Below, in pieces: positions 1 through 7,257 of a stretch of 11,246 nucleotides of DNA. Positions within the stretch are counted from its first letter, which is position 1. The number at the start of each line of letters is the position of its first letter. The notes beneath the pieces were generated by a model. The model had not been told where the DNA came from, did no database searches, and worked only from the letters and a program-made list of their open reading frames with translations. Where the stretch lies: assembly GCA_021639925.1 (NCBI GenBank), contig JAJXEL010000063.1:1-11246 (forward strand), in the 5' to 3' direction. This stretch comes from Alphaproteobacteria bacterium. GTDB taxonomy: Bacteria; Pseudomonadota; Alphaproteobacteria; CAAGCB01; CAG-977. A program made the translations under genes and the position numbers.

Positions 1-90
1 GAAATATGACACTTTTTTGATTTTTTGTTTTTTCGTTGAAAAATCACTGTATTTCACTGATTTTTTTTATAATATTGACATAGAAGAATT

Positions 91-119
91 TTGACTTCAA
101 CGTATTATTTTCTTAAACT
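91..119 (+). promoter_or_regulatory. Putative sigma70 promoter for the first gene
   Basis: TTGACT (91-96) and TAAACT (114-119) are separated by 17 bases and lie 34 bases before the ATG at 154. A second TTGACA at 75-80 has no well-spaced -10 partner (TATTAT at 103-108 is 22 bases away). The first 150 bases are very AT-rich and hold no gene that I can see. The call rests on consensus match and spacing only. Confidence 0.4.
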
Positions 120-153
120 GACATGAGTTAAGACGAGTAAAAAAGAAGACGCC

Positions 154-1248
154 ATGGATCCGCAACAACCAACCGCACCTCAGACTGTCGTTAAAAAGGT
201 TCTTGTCAAAAGGGTAAAAGTTCTTGTAAAGCGCCCTGTTTCCGCGCCGCCTCAGGCGGCACCCGCCGCAGGGCAGCCGGTTCTGGTCAAAGTTCCCGTC
301 AAACGTCCCGTGCAGCAACCCGCGCGTCCCGCGGTTCAAACCGTAAAACCCGCCGCGCCGGTTCAGACGGTTTATCAGCAGCCCGCCGTTTCCGGCGTTC
401 CGCAAACCGCTTCCCGTCCTCAGCCGTCAATTAATTCGTCTTCCCGGCGGAAATCTTTTGTCGGCCAGGTCATTAATAATGTAGAAGTCAAAGCGCTGAG
501 CTACGAATTGCCCGACGACATTCTGGAAGCCGTTGAAAAACGGGAAAAAGTAACGGACAAGCTGTTCCTTTTATACATTTATGCCCGTATTTATGCGCAG
601 CAGGTCGCCCGGGAAGAAGGATACGCTTTTCCCCAGATGATGGTCGAACTGCCTGAAGATACGCTGCAGGCAGCCCAGATGTTTGACGAAATCGACAATG
701 ATTTGTTTGTCGCCATGTTAGACGATTTTGTCGAAATGGCGCCGTTTATTACGGGCATGGAAAGAATCATGGCGAACAAGGCGCCGCTGGAACAAATCAT
801 TCAGTCGGAAATGAAACGTATTCAAAATCAGGAAACGTTATCGACAGCCCAGCAAATACTGATCGCATATCTGACGATTTTAGTGGATATGCAGATTATT
901 CAAGAAAAGCTGGACCTGCTTGATATCCAAAACGAATCCGACCAGATCGTTGACAACATCAAAGAAATGGAAGAAAGCGAACAGGAAATCAAACAAAGCT
1001 TTATCAATGCGATCGAACGCAAACATTTTCCCGTTGACGCGCGAAAGCTGATCAACAATTACTTTACACTGGCGAAAAAAGATCCGGACAAAGCCTATGA
1101 AACGCTGATTACCAATCCGCTGTTTTTTTCGCCAATTCAAACAGAACGTTTGCCAAAAAAATTTTTCGGACTGATTAAACCGTCCCCCAAAGATGCGATC
1201 GCCGTTAATAAACACCTGGCCTCTTTTCTTAAAAACCTGAAGGTATAA
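154..1248 (+). CDS. Unknown protein: basic Pro/Val/Lys-rich N-terminus plus helical domain
   Basis: I do not recognise this 364-residue protein. Residues 1-100 look disordered and basic, rich in Pro, Val, Gln, Ala and Lys, with a recurring VLVKR/VPVKRP unit at about 16-29 and 43-53. Residues from about 110 to the end look like a compact, mostly alpha-helical soluble domain, with an acidic middle and a basic last 30 residues. There is no signal peptide or membrane segment, so a cytoplasmic location is likely. The ATG is preceded by a weak purine stretch (AAGAAG, 143-148), and no better in-frame start is visible. It is the first of seven co-directional genes leading to a VirD4-like ATPase, so a role as an accessory, chaperone or substrate of that system is possible but rests on position only. 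The reading frame is certain; the function is unknown. Confidence 0.85.
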   Translation: MDPQQPTAPQTVVKKVLVKRVKVLVKRPVSAPPQAAPAAGQPVLVKVPVKRPVQQPARPAVQTVKPAAPVQTVYQQPAVSGVPQTASRPQPSINSSSRRKSFVGQVINNVEVKALSYELPDDILEAVEKREKVTDKLFLLYIYARIYAQQVAREEGYAFPQMMVELPEDTLQAAQMFDEIDNDLFVAMLDDFVEMAPFITGMERIMANKAPLEQIIQSEMKRIQNQETLSTAQQILIAYLTILVDMQIIQEKLDLLDIQNESDQIVDNIKEMEESEQEIKQSFINAIERKHFPVDARKLINNYFTLAKKDPDKAYETLITNPLFFSPIQTERLPKKFFGLIKPSPKDAIAVNKHLASFLKNLKV

Positions 1249-1283
1249 CAAGAAGAATCCTTTGTGAACTTTTAATGACACTC

Positions 1284-1312
1284 TGGACAAAAAAAATCTT
1301 TTTTCGTATACT
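1284..1312 (+). promoter_or_regulatory. Sigma70-like promoter for the Lys-rich gene
   Basis: TGGACA (1284-1289) and TATACT (1307-1312) are separated by 17 bases, with an A/T-rich spacer. An AAGGAG ribosome site follows at 1339-1344, seven bases before the ATG at 1352. The -10 box extends to TATACTTA, a string also found before the genes at 2590 and 4902. Confidence 0.55.
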
Positions 1313-1351
1313 TATTTTTAGAATACATATTTGATCTGAAGGAGAACTCCG

Positions 1352-2485
1352 ATGGCAGAAGAAATGACCTCTCAGGCTCAGACAAAACAGCCGACGGCTA
1401 AAGAAGGAAATTTCGCAGCTCAGCCTGCTGAAAATAATCAGGAAAGAGGCGAGTTTTCCGCCTCTGCCCGGGAGGCCGGCGAATATACGGCCGAAGAACA
1501 ACAGCAGCAACCCGAAAACGTCGGGGCGTTCAAAGCTAAAGAACATGAAGAAGAAGCCCCGGAAAAAAGCCCCGGATATACTCCTTTTGATTGGGGAGAA
1601 GAAACAAACGTTTCCGACTGGCTGGTTAATATATTCAGCGGCAGATTACAGGATTGGTTTATTGCAAACATGGAATGGGCCGGACATTATGTTGACAAAG
1701 CTTTGAACAAAGTTGACAAGTATATTGACCGCCGTGACGAACGCAAAAAATTAAGAGAAGAAGCGCCCGATAAAGATAAAGACGGCAAGGATAAAGGAAA
1801 CAAAGACAAAGGGCCGAAAGATAAAGACGGCAAGGATAAGGGCAATAAAGAAAAAACCGGAAAAGACAAAGACAAAAATAATTCCAAAAAAACGTCCGCG
1901 CAGGAAAGAAACGATCACAAAGCGCAAAAAGCGCAAGAGTTGGCGGACAAAGCCAAGAAAAATATGGCTAACCGCAAATATGATAATTCTGCTTTGGGCA
2001 AAAACCAGCAGGCGTTTGACCAGATGACGGTAGATTCTTTACAGCGTGAAGCGGATTTCCGTAAAAACGTCGCCGCCAATCCCGATTATGCGAAATCGCC
2101 GGAAGGACGCAAAGCGCGTGCTGAATTGGTCGGCGACAGAAAAGCTTTGGCCGCCATGCAAAAAGAAACAGGCGTCAATAATAAAATCGTTGACGGAAAC
2201 ATCAAGAAAAAATCAAAGGTGAAAAAAGCGGTCCAGCGGGCGAAAATCGGCTTGAAAGCAGCAGGAAAAACAGTTAACGACCAGAAAAAGAAAGTCGTGA
2301 ACAAAGTCAAACAGGCGCATCGAAAAAACATGCAAAAAATAAAACAAAAAGCGAATATCAAAGGGTTTTCCAACCTGAAAACGCAGCTGAAAAACGCGTA
2401 CCGTCAAAAAGTTCAGACGCCGACACGGCAGCGCGGAAATACCATGGCCAATGCGGCGCGCAAAAAACAAAACGCGGGAAGGTAA
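1352..2485 (+). CDS. Unknown Lys-rich, largely disordered protein with KDKDG repeats
   Basis: This 377-residue protein has no family that I recognise. Residues 1-75 are acidic and Gln/Glu-rich and carry four spaced copies of Gx[FY]xA (residues 19, 33, 43 and 58). Residues 76-125 form a short aromatic, probably helical patch with several Trp. Residues 139-180 are a Lys/Asp/Gly low-complexity tract with a 15-residue unit repeated about twice. Residues 185-377 are strongly basic and predicted helical or extended, with Lys clusters such as KKKSKVKKAVQRAK. There is no signal peptide or membrane helix. The start is well supported by AAGGAG seven bases upstream. It ends in a strong terminator, so it is probably a single-gene transcript or the last gene of one. 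The basic tail could bind nucleic acid or an acidic partner such as the tail of the ATPase encoded downstream; both ideas are inference. Confidence 0.85.
   Translation: MAEEMTSQAQTKQPTAKEGNFAAQPAENNQERGEFSASAREAGEYTAEEQQQQPENVGAFKAKEHEEEAPEKSPGYTPFDWGEETNVSDWLVNIFSGRLQDWFIANMEWAGHYVDKALNKVDKYIDRRDERKKLREEAPDKDKDGKDKGNKDKGPKDKDGKDKGNKEKTGKDKDKNNSKKTSAQERNDHKAQKAQELADKAKKNMANRKYDNSALGKNQQAFDQMTVDSLQREADFRKNVAANPDYAKSPEGRKARAELVGDRKALAAMQKETGVNNKIVDGNIKKKSKVKKAVQRAKIGLKAAGKTVNDQKKKVVNKVKQAHRKNMQKIKQKANIKGFSNLKTQLKNAYRQKVQTPTRQRGNTMANAARKKQNAGR
1772..1839 (+). repeat. In-frame 23-bp direct repeat, 45-bp period, coding KDKDG units
   Basis: A 23-base string is repeated exactly at 1772-1794 and 1817-1839, a period of 45 bases or 15 codons. 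It encodes the repeated KDKDGKDKG part of the Lys-rich protein. The unbroken frame suggests slippage or unequal exchange that changes linker length without breaking the gene. Confidence 0.8.
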
Positions 2486-2499
2486 TCTTTTCCCTAAAG

Positions 2500-2529
2500 G
2501 AAAGGGAGCTTGCGGCTCCCTTTCTTTTT
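2500..2529 (+). terminator. Strong intrinsic terminator after the Lys-rich gene
   Basis: Arms at 2500-2509 and 2515-2524 pair over 10 bases (GAAAGGGAGC with GCTCCCTTTC) around a 5-base loop. A run of five T follows at 2525-2529. It begins 14 bases after the stop codon of the Lys-rich gene. The -35 box of the next promoter overlaps its T tract. Confidence 0.9.
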
Positions 2530-2562
2530 GACATTTGCCCGAATAGTTTTATATTCTATACT
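2528..2562 (+). promoter_or_regulatory. Promoter for the membrane-protein pair
   Basis: TTGACA at 2528-2533 is a perfect -35 box. TATATT at 2550-2555 (16-base spacer) is the best spaced -10. TATACT at 2557-2562 is an alternative that matches the other promoters here but is 23 bases from TTGACA. It sits directly behind the terminator, so the pair at 2590-4770 probably forms its own transcription unit. Confidence 0.55.
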
Positions 2563-2589
2563 TAATTGTTCAAATTACAGGATCGTCAT

Positions 2590-3696
2590 ATGAAAAAAGG
2601 GAAAATACATTTTATCCGTCTTCTTTTTTCTGCGGTTGTCGGCGCCGTCCTTTTTTACATCATCGCCCGCGGAATTTTTCTGTTTTTCTGGAACTTTGAC
2701 CTGATTTCCGAACGTCATTGGACGCATATCTGGAACAAATGGCAGGGCGGCTGGGTCATTCGCAAACCTAAAGAAGTATTGTTTTTTATCGCCGTCCTGT
2801 TATTAATCCCCGGATTCCTGCTGACGTGGTTTTCTGTGTATGCGTTTCCGTGGCTGAAATTTCTCCGGCTGCCTCTTACTTATATCGAAAAAAAGAAAAA
2901 AGAACGGCTTCAGGCACAGTCGCTGGCCGCTGCCGTCGGTCCCGCCGACAAACAAAAAGTTCTGGCTTCAAAGAAAAAAGAACCGGAAAAGGTCATTAAA
3001 ATTTCCGCCGAAAAATTACAGCATATTGACCAATTGCGCGGTAAAAAGGCCGGCGTACAGCATGCGATAACGGCGAAATCCGCAGCTGTTGAAACCGGCG
3101 CGGCCGTTCATTCCCGTCCGGAAGGAAAAATACCGTCCAAAGAAGACGAAGCCGTCGCCCGATTCGATTTGTGGGAAAAATTGGCTCATTCTTTGGAATC
3201 GGAAAAGATCTTTATTCTGCGTCAGATGAAAATTAAAAACTTCCCCGTTAATACTTTCGCTATTACGCAGGAAGGGGTCTTTTTGTTGTGCGAAGGACCT
3301 GCCGCAGGACATTCCTGGGAAATAGACGAAGCGGCAAATCCGCCCGTATGGAAAACAGAAACAACGCCGATTCCGTCGCCGCTGCGGCCTTTGGTCGAAT
3401 CAAAGGCTGTACTGCAGAATTATTTTGCGCAAAAAATGCCGCAATATGCCGGTTTAGACGTTAACTGTTGCATGATTTTAGATCACGGCAATGTAACGAA
3501 TCCTGACGAATTGTTAAAATATCTGGAAGCTTGGGATATTTCCGTTTTGCGTATGGGATCGTGCCAAACGGCTTCTTTGCCCGACACGCATGCTTTAATC
3601 GAATACATAAAATCCCAGCCGGTGTCTTCACAAACATTAAATGACGCTGTAGCCGTGGCGATTCTTGATTTAATGGAAACAGAAAATGGCGCATAG
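2590..3696 (+). CDS. Two-helix membrane protein with degenerate nuclease-like domain, paralogue 1
   Basis: This unknown protein has about 368 residues. Two hydrophobic segments (about 9-34 and 62-85) flank a short loop with the motif HWTHIWNKWQGGWVI (43-57). A charged linker follows, then a soluble C-terminal domain from about residue 190. That domain has the strand pattern of NERD/PD-(D/E)XK folds (FAITQEGVFLLCEG at 223-236, then a conserved Trp and a PSPLR segment). The expected first Asp and the Lys of the active site are absent, so it is probably not a nuclease. I chose ATG 2590 because AGGA (2579-2582) lies seven bases upstream; a TTG at 2566 would also be in frame but has no ribosome site. 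The next gene is its paralogue, 21 bases on. Placement beside a VirD4-like ATPase suggests an inner-membrane partner of that ATPase (inference). Confidence 0.85.
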   Translation: MKKGKIHFIRLLFSAVVGAVLFYIIARGIFLFFWNFDLISERHWTHIWNKWQGGWVIRKPKEVLFFIAVLLLIPGFLLTWFSVYAFPWLKFLRLPLTYIEKKKKERLQAQSLAAAVGPADKQKVLASKKKEPEKVIKISAEKLQHIDQLRGKKAGVQHAITAKSAAVETGAAVHSRPEGKIPSKEDEAVARFDLWEKLAHSLESEKIFILRQMKIKNFPVNTFAITQEGVFLLCEGPAAGHSWEIDEAANPPVWKTETTPIPSPLRPLVESKAVLQNYFAQKMPQYAGLDVNCCMILDHGNVTNPDELLKYLEAWDISVLRMGSCQTASLPDTHALIEYIKSQPVSSQTLNDAVAVAILDLMETENGA

Positions 3697-3717
3697 ATTA
3701 TTTAGGAGAATCGGCCG

Positions 3718-4770
3718 GTGAAAATAATCTTTGCCGTTTCACGAATTTTTTTCATCTTATTTGTCTGGACAATCGGATATTTCTTTTGGTTTCAGCGATT
3801 GATGATTGCCATGTGGGGCTTCAATCCAATGTCAAAAGTACATTGGATTTACATTTGGAACGAATGGCAAAACGGCTGGGTGATCCAGTCTGTGCGGGAA
3901 TGGCTGTTTGTTATCGCACTGTTTGCCATGTTGCCGGTCTGGTTTACGGGGTGGACCGTTTTATGCGCCGTCCCGTGGATTAAATGGTTTAAAATTATTT
4001 TACTGTTCCCGGTCCGGTTTGTCCTCAGCAAAATAAAAGAACGTAAAAAAGGAAAGAATGCCGCCAAACCAAAGGTAACCAAAAGAAAGTCTTATAAACA
4101 AACCCGTCCTCCCGCGGTCAGAGCGGGATCCGGCCGCATCAAACATCCGGAAAAAGCGCCGGAAAAAGAAAAAGGACAGCAGACTCCGCCGCCGGCCGCG
4201 GCGGCTGCGGCTCCGGCAGCGGAAAGAACATATTCCGCCGCCGATTCCGGCGCTCAGCGTCATTCCGCGAATGCTTCGGTTGCGGGTGATTCCATTATGG
4301 ACGTTTTGCGTTCGGCCGGTTACAGATTAATTTCCGATGCGAAAATCGCAGGAAAGAAAATCGATTTTGTTGCGGTTTCCGCCAGCCATATTCTGTTGTG
4401 CCTGATTGATTCGGAAAGCGGAGACTGGTTGGCAGACGAAGAAAGATTCAACGATGAAGAACCGTTGTGGTTTTCCGAAAGCAACCATCGAATTTCTCCG
4501 GTTCGCGTTATCCTGAATGCGCGCGAAGCTTTAGGCCCCATGCTTAGCGGTGCGGCCGGCGGCATAGAAATCAGGGCTATGGTTATTATTCGCCAGGGAA
4601 CGATTATTAACGCGGAAGATATGTTCGAAGTCTGGAACGGACTGAATGTTACCGTCTGCCGTTATGAAGAAGGCGGCCCCGATGAAATTACGGCGCTGCC
4701 CGACGTGATTTCTTCCGTTTCTTCCCCTGATGACGGGCTGTATCACAGTGTTTCCGGCGCGTTAAACTGA
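3718..4770 (+). CDS. Two-helix membrane protein with degenerate nuclease-like domain, paralogue 2
   Basis: This 350-residue protein has the same architecture as its upstream neighbour. Membrane segments lie at about 4-32 and 62-90, with HWIYIWNEWQNGWVI at 42-56 between them. A Lys-rich then Ala/Pro-rich linker (about 105-180) leads to a soluble domain from about 195. That domain shows GKKIDFVAV (212-220) and LLCLIDSESGDW (226-237), which line up with the Asp and E-x-K strands of NERD-type nucleases. The Lys position is Glu233, so catalysis looks unlikely. The start is GTG, supported by AGGAG at 3704-3708, nine bases upstream. Apart from the loop motif, the paralogues are quite diverged, which points to an old duplication with separate roles, perhaps a heterodimer. 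I know no named family; the fold assignment is by eye. Confidence 0.85.
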   Translation: MKIIFAVSRIFFILFVWTIGYFFWFQRLMIAMWGFNPMSKVHWIYIWNEWQNGWVIQSVREWLFVIALFAMLPVWFTGWTVLCAVPWIKWFKIILLFPVRFVLSKIKERKKGKNAAKPKVTKRKSYKQTRPPAVRAGSGRIKHPEKAPEKEKGQQTPPPAAAAAAPAAERTYSAADSGAQRHSANASVAGDSIMDVLRSAGYRLISDAKIAGKKIDFVAVSASHILLCLIDSESGDWLADEERFNDEEPLWFSESNHRISPVRVILNAREALGPMLSGAAGGIEIRAMVIIRQGTIINAEDMFEVWNGLNVTVCRYEEGGPDEITALPDVISSVSSPDDGLYHSVSGALN

Positions 4771-4800
4771 TTTACTTATCTTTTTTTTACTTTTCTGTGT

Positions 4801-4829
4801 CATTCTCATGAAAAAATGATGAGAGAATG
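4801..4829 (+). promoter_or_regulatory. Inverted repeat CATTCTC...GAGAATG, operator or weak terminator
   Basis: CATTCTC (4801-4807) and GAGAATG (4823-4829) form a perfect 7-bp inverted repeat with a 15-base centre. A T-rich stretch follows (4834-4838). It lies 30 bases after the membrane-protein gene and just upstream of the -10 box at 4853-4858, where a -35 would be expected. It could end the upstream transcript or bind a regulator of the ATPase gene; the sequence does not decide between them. Confidence 0.4.
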
Positions 4830-4852
4830 TAGATTTTTGTTCTTATTTCTCT

Positions 4853-4858
4853 TATACT
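4853..4858 (+). promoter_or_regulatory. Putative -10 box for the coupling ATPase gene
   Basis: TATACT, continuing as TATACTTA, lies 43 bases before the ATG at 4902. No good -35 hexamer is found 16-18 bases upstream. That fits a regulated promoter with the inverted repeat at 4801-4829 next to it. An AAGGAG site at 4884-4889 is a slightly distant 12 bases from the ATG. Confidence 0.35.
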
Positions 4859-4901
4859 TAAAAAAGGTTTTTTGTAATGTTTTAAGGAGCACTCCCCCTA
4901 A

Positions 4902-7223
4902 ATGGCCAGAACCGGAGAGGAATGGGCAGAAAGAGAAGCCGCAATACAATGGGTGTTAATGACTGTTCTTATCGCCTTTATTGTATCGTATCTGCTTGCA
5001 ATTCTTTCTTTTGCCATGACAAACCTGATCCCCCGCGGGATCAGCCAGGACAATATGCTGTTAATTTGGAAGTTTATAAAAAAAGCGGCCATACAGCCGA
5101 TGTACCTGCTGGGTATTTATTGGAAATGGCTTGTCAAAGCTTTTAAGGCGCAAAACGAACTGCCTTTTTATTTCTGGCTGCCGACAATTCCGTTTTTTTC
5201 CTTTTTCGTTATCCTGACGACCGGTCTGGTGACAAATCCGCATTCCTGGTTATCGACCATTCACGGTTCAGGCCGTATCGCTACGAAAAAAGACATTGAA
5301 AAAATGGGATTGTTCAAAGGCTTTATCGTTGTTCTGGGCCGCTGGCACGGCAAATTGCTGCGCCTGCCGGAAACACTGTCGGTTTTGGTGCTGGCGCCGC
5401 CGGGAACAGGTAAAACAGTCGGCGTCGTTATGCCGACGATTTTCGAATCAAACAACATCAGCATTATCGTAAACGACCCGAAACCCGAACTGTGTTATAA
5501 AACAAGCGGTTACAGACAAACCATCGGTCCTGTTTTCGTCATTAACTGGGGGGCGGAAGACGAACCGGAAAAAGGAATTTATTACCCCAGCTGGAATATG
5601 TTGTCCGGCACATGTCTGCCGCCGTTCGGGCCGGCGCGCGACATGTACGTCGATTCAATGGTCAACGTATTGGTTGAAGAACCCAAAGGCGGGGCAGACC
5701 CGCACTGGGCAAAGACAGGCCGAAACGCTTTGACCGGCTTTATTCATTTCGTTGTCGGCAAATGCGAACGCGCCAGAGCCAACGATTACTTCATCGGAAA
5801 ACTGTATGAAGGCAAGCTGGACGACAAAGACCGCGAAGTCCTTGAAGGCTACTATATGGACATGACCGACGCCGACGCGGCCGAAGCTTTGGAACATCTG
5901 CGCGACGGCACGCTGGATTTAAATAATTACGTCCCCATCGGAACGTGGGAAATGCTGCCGGAATCATGGGTGGGCGCCGAACCGTGTATCGCTATGATTT
6001 TGGATTGGCTGACCGAAGCGCAAATGCAGATGGCGGCGGAAATCAAACGTAAAACGGAAGAAGGCGACCAAATGGCGGCCCTGGCCGACCCGATGCGCGA
6101 TATGCTGGATCAGGCCGTGGCGGAATGCAAACGGTACGGATACGCTCACCGCGCCGTCGTTGAATTAAACCAGCTGTCGGGAACGCCTGATAAAGAACGC
6201 GGATCTATTTTATCAACAGCGCTGACCGGTATCGGTATTTTCAAAAACTCCGCCGTGCGTTCCAGAACAAAAATGAGCGACTTCATTTTTAAAGATCTGC
6301 GCGGTATGAAAGACCCGATTACAGGGGAAATGAAATCAATTGCGATTTATCTGTCCGTTAACCAGGTTGACGCCCGCGCTTTGAATATTATTACGGGCAC
6401 GTTCGTTGAATTGATGAGCAACTTCCTGATTGCTAACCCGCCGAATTTTAAACAGGGTGACGGATCAATGACTGGACCGTTCCCGACGTTGTTCGTGCTC
6501 GACGAATTTCCGCAAATGCCCAAACTGGGCGCGGTTAAAGACGGACCGGCGGTCGGGCGCGGTCAAAAAGTGTCTTATCTGTTAATCGGACAAGATTTGG
6601 GGCAAATTTCCGGCCAATACGGGAAAGACGATCTGGAAACCATCATTTCCACAACGGCGGCGAAAATCATTTTGTCACAGAACAACGAACAAACGGCTCA
6701 GCGTTTTGAAAAAATGATCGGGACAAAAACGGTTGAAATCGCCTCTAAATCCAGAACGGAAGGCTGGTCGAAACAAGCGACGCCGTTTTCGGCCAACGTT
6801 TCGCGTTCTTTGCAGGGAACGGCTGTGATCGGCGCTTCGCAAATGTTGTCTTTGCCTTCGACACAGCAGATTGTCTTAATGCAGGGATTTATGAACCGTC
6901 CGATCATGGCAGACGCGCCGCGTTGGTTCTTAGATAAAGAAATGACAAGAAAATGTAATATTCCGCCGTCGCCGTTCGTGCCATATTGGGTTGTGGCGCA
7001 ACGTGAAGACACGGACGTCAACGCTTTGCAGGGGCTGATCGATATCGCAGAGGAAGAAGAAGACAGTACTGACGAATTCATCAAAGAATACCAGGAATAC
7101 GATGTTGATGATTTTGATGAAGATGACGACGGCTACGACGAAGACGAAGAATATGAAGAAGACGAGGAAGAAGGAGAATACGATAACGAAAATTACGACG
7201 ACTTTATCGATGAAAAATTCTAG
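4902..7223 (+). CDS. VirD4/TraG-family type IV coupling ATPase
   Basis: This 773-residue protein is an inner-membrane ATPase of the type that recruits substrates to a type IV secretion or conjugation channel. Two membrane segments (about 17-40 and 88-110) precede HGSGRIATKKDI (121-132), the usual VirD4 entry motif (HGSARW in relatives). Walker A is APPGTGKT (165-172), and the following NDPKPE (191-196) matches the family's DxKxE strand. Walker B is LFVLDEF (530-536, Asp534 and Glu535). A Gln-rich motif GQDLGQISGQYG (563-574) completes the ATPase. A long, acidic, helical insert (about 265-440) lies where relatives have the all-alpha substrate-binding domain. The last 55 or so residues are almost all Asp, Glu and Tyr, which is unusual. 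No relaxase or VirB-type channel gene is nearby, so protein export is at least as likely as DNA transfer. The family assignment is strong; the substrate is unknown. Confidence 0.93.
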   Translation: MARTGEEWAEREAAIQWVLMTVLIAFIVSYLLAILSFAMTNLIPRGISQDNMLLIWKFIKKAAIQPMYLLGIYWKWLVKAFKAQNELPFYFWLPTIPFFSFFVILTTGLVTNPHSWLSTIHGSGRIATKKDIEKMGLFKGFIVVLGRWHGKLLRLPETLSVLVLAPPGTGKTVGVVMPTIFESNNISIIVNDPKPELCYKTSGYRQTIGPVFVINWGAEDEPEKGIYYPSWNMLSGTCLPPFGPARDMYVDSMVNVLVEEPKGGADPHWAKTGRNALTGFIHFVVGKCERARANDYFIGKLYEGKLDDKDREVLEGYYMDMTDADAAEALEHLRDGTLDLNNYVPIGTWEMLPESWVGAEPCIAMILDWLTEAQMQMAAEIKRKTEEGDQMAALADPMRDMLDQAVAECKRYGYAHRAVVELNQLSGTPDKERGSILSTALTGIGIFKNSAVRSRTKMSDFIFKDLRGMKDPITGEMKSIAIYLSVNQVDARALNIITGTFVELMSNFLIANPPNFKQGDGSMTGPFPTLFVLDEFPQMPKLGAVKDGPAVGRGQKVSYLLIGQDLGQISGQYGKDDLETIISTTAAKIILSQNNEQTAQRFEKMIGTKTVEIASKSRTEGWSKQATPFSANVSRSLQGTAVIGASQMLSLPSTQQIVLMQGFMNRPIMADAPRWFLDKEMTRKCNIPPSPFVPYWVVAQREDTDVNALQGLIDIAEEEEDSTDEFIKEYQEYDVDDFDEDDDGYDEDEEYEEDEEEGEYDNENYDDFIDEKF

Positions 7224-7257
7224 TCCTTTTTAACAGGATATTTGAAACGGGGGAAAA

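Noticed and set aside
880..1546. Open frames of 100-136 codons on the - strand over and between the first two genes
   Set aside because: They lie opposite better-supported genes with clear ribosome sites and promoters, and show no domain pattern.
1772..1839. Possible CRISPR-like or regulatory direct repeats
   Set aside because: Only two copies, in frame within a low-complexity protein tract, with no spacers; they are coding repeats.
2566..2589. Upstream TTG start for the first membrane protein
   Set aside because: It lies within four bases of the promoter -10 region and has no ribosome site, whereas ATG 2590 has AGGA at good distance and starts right before the membrane segment.
3718..4770. 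Active NERD-type nuclease in the second membrane protein
   Set aside because: The Asp strand is present, but the Lys needed for catalysis is Glu233, so I describe it only as a nuclease-like fold.
4779..4790. T-rich run after the second membrane protein as a terminator
   Set aside because: No stem precedes the T run; the nearest hairpin lies downstream at 4801-4829.
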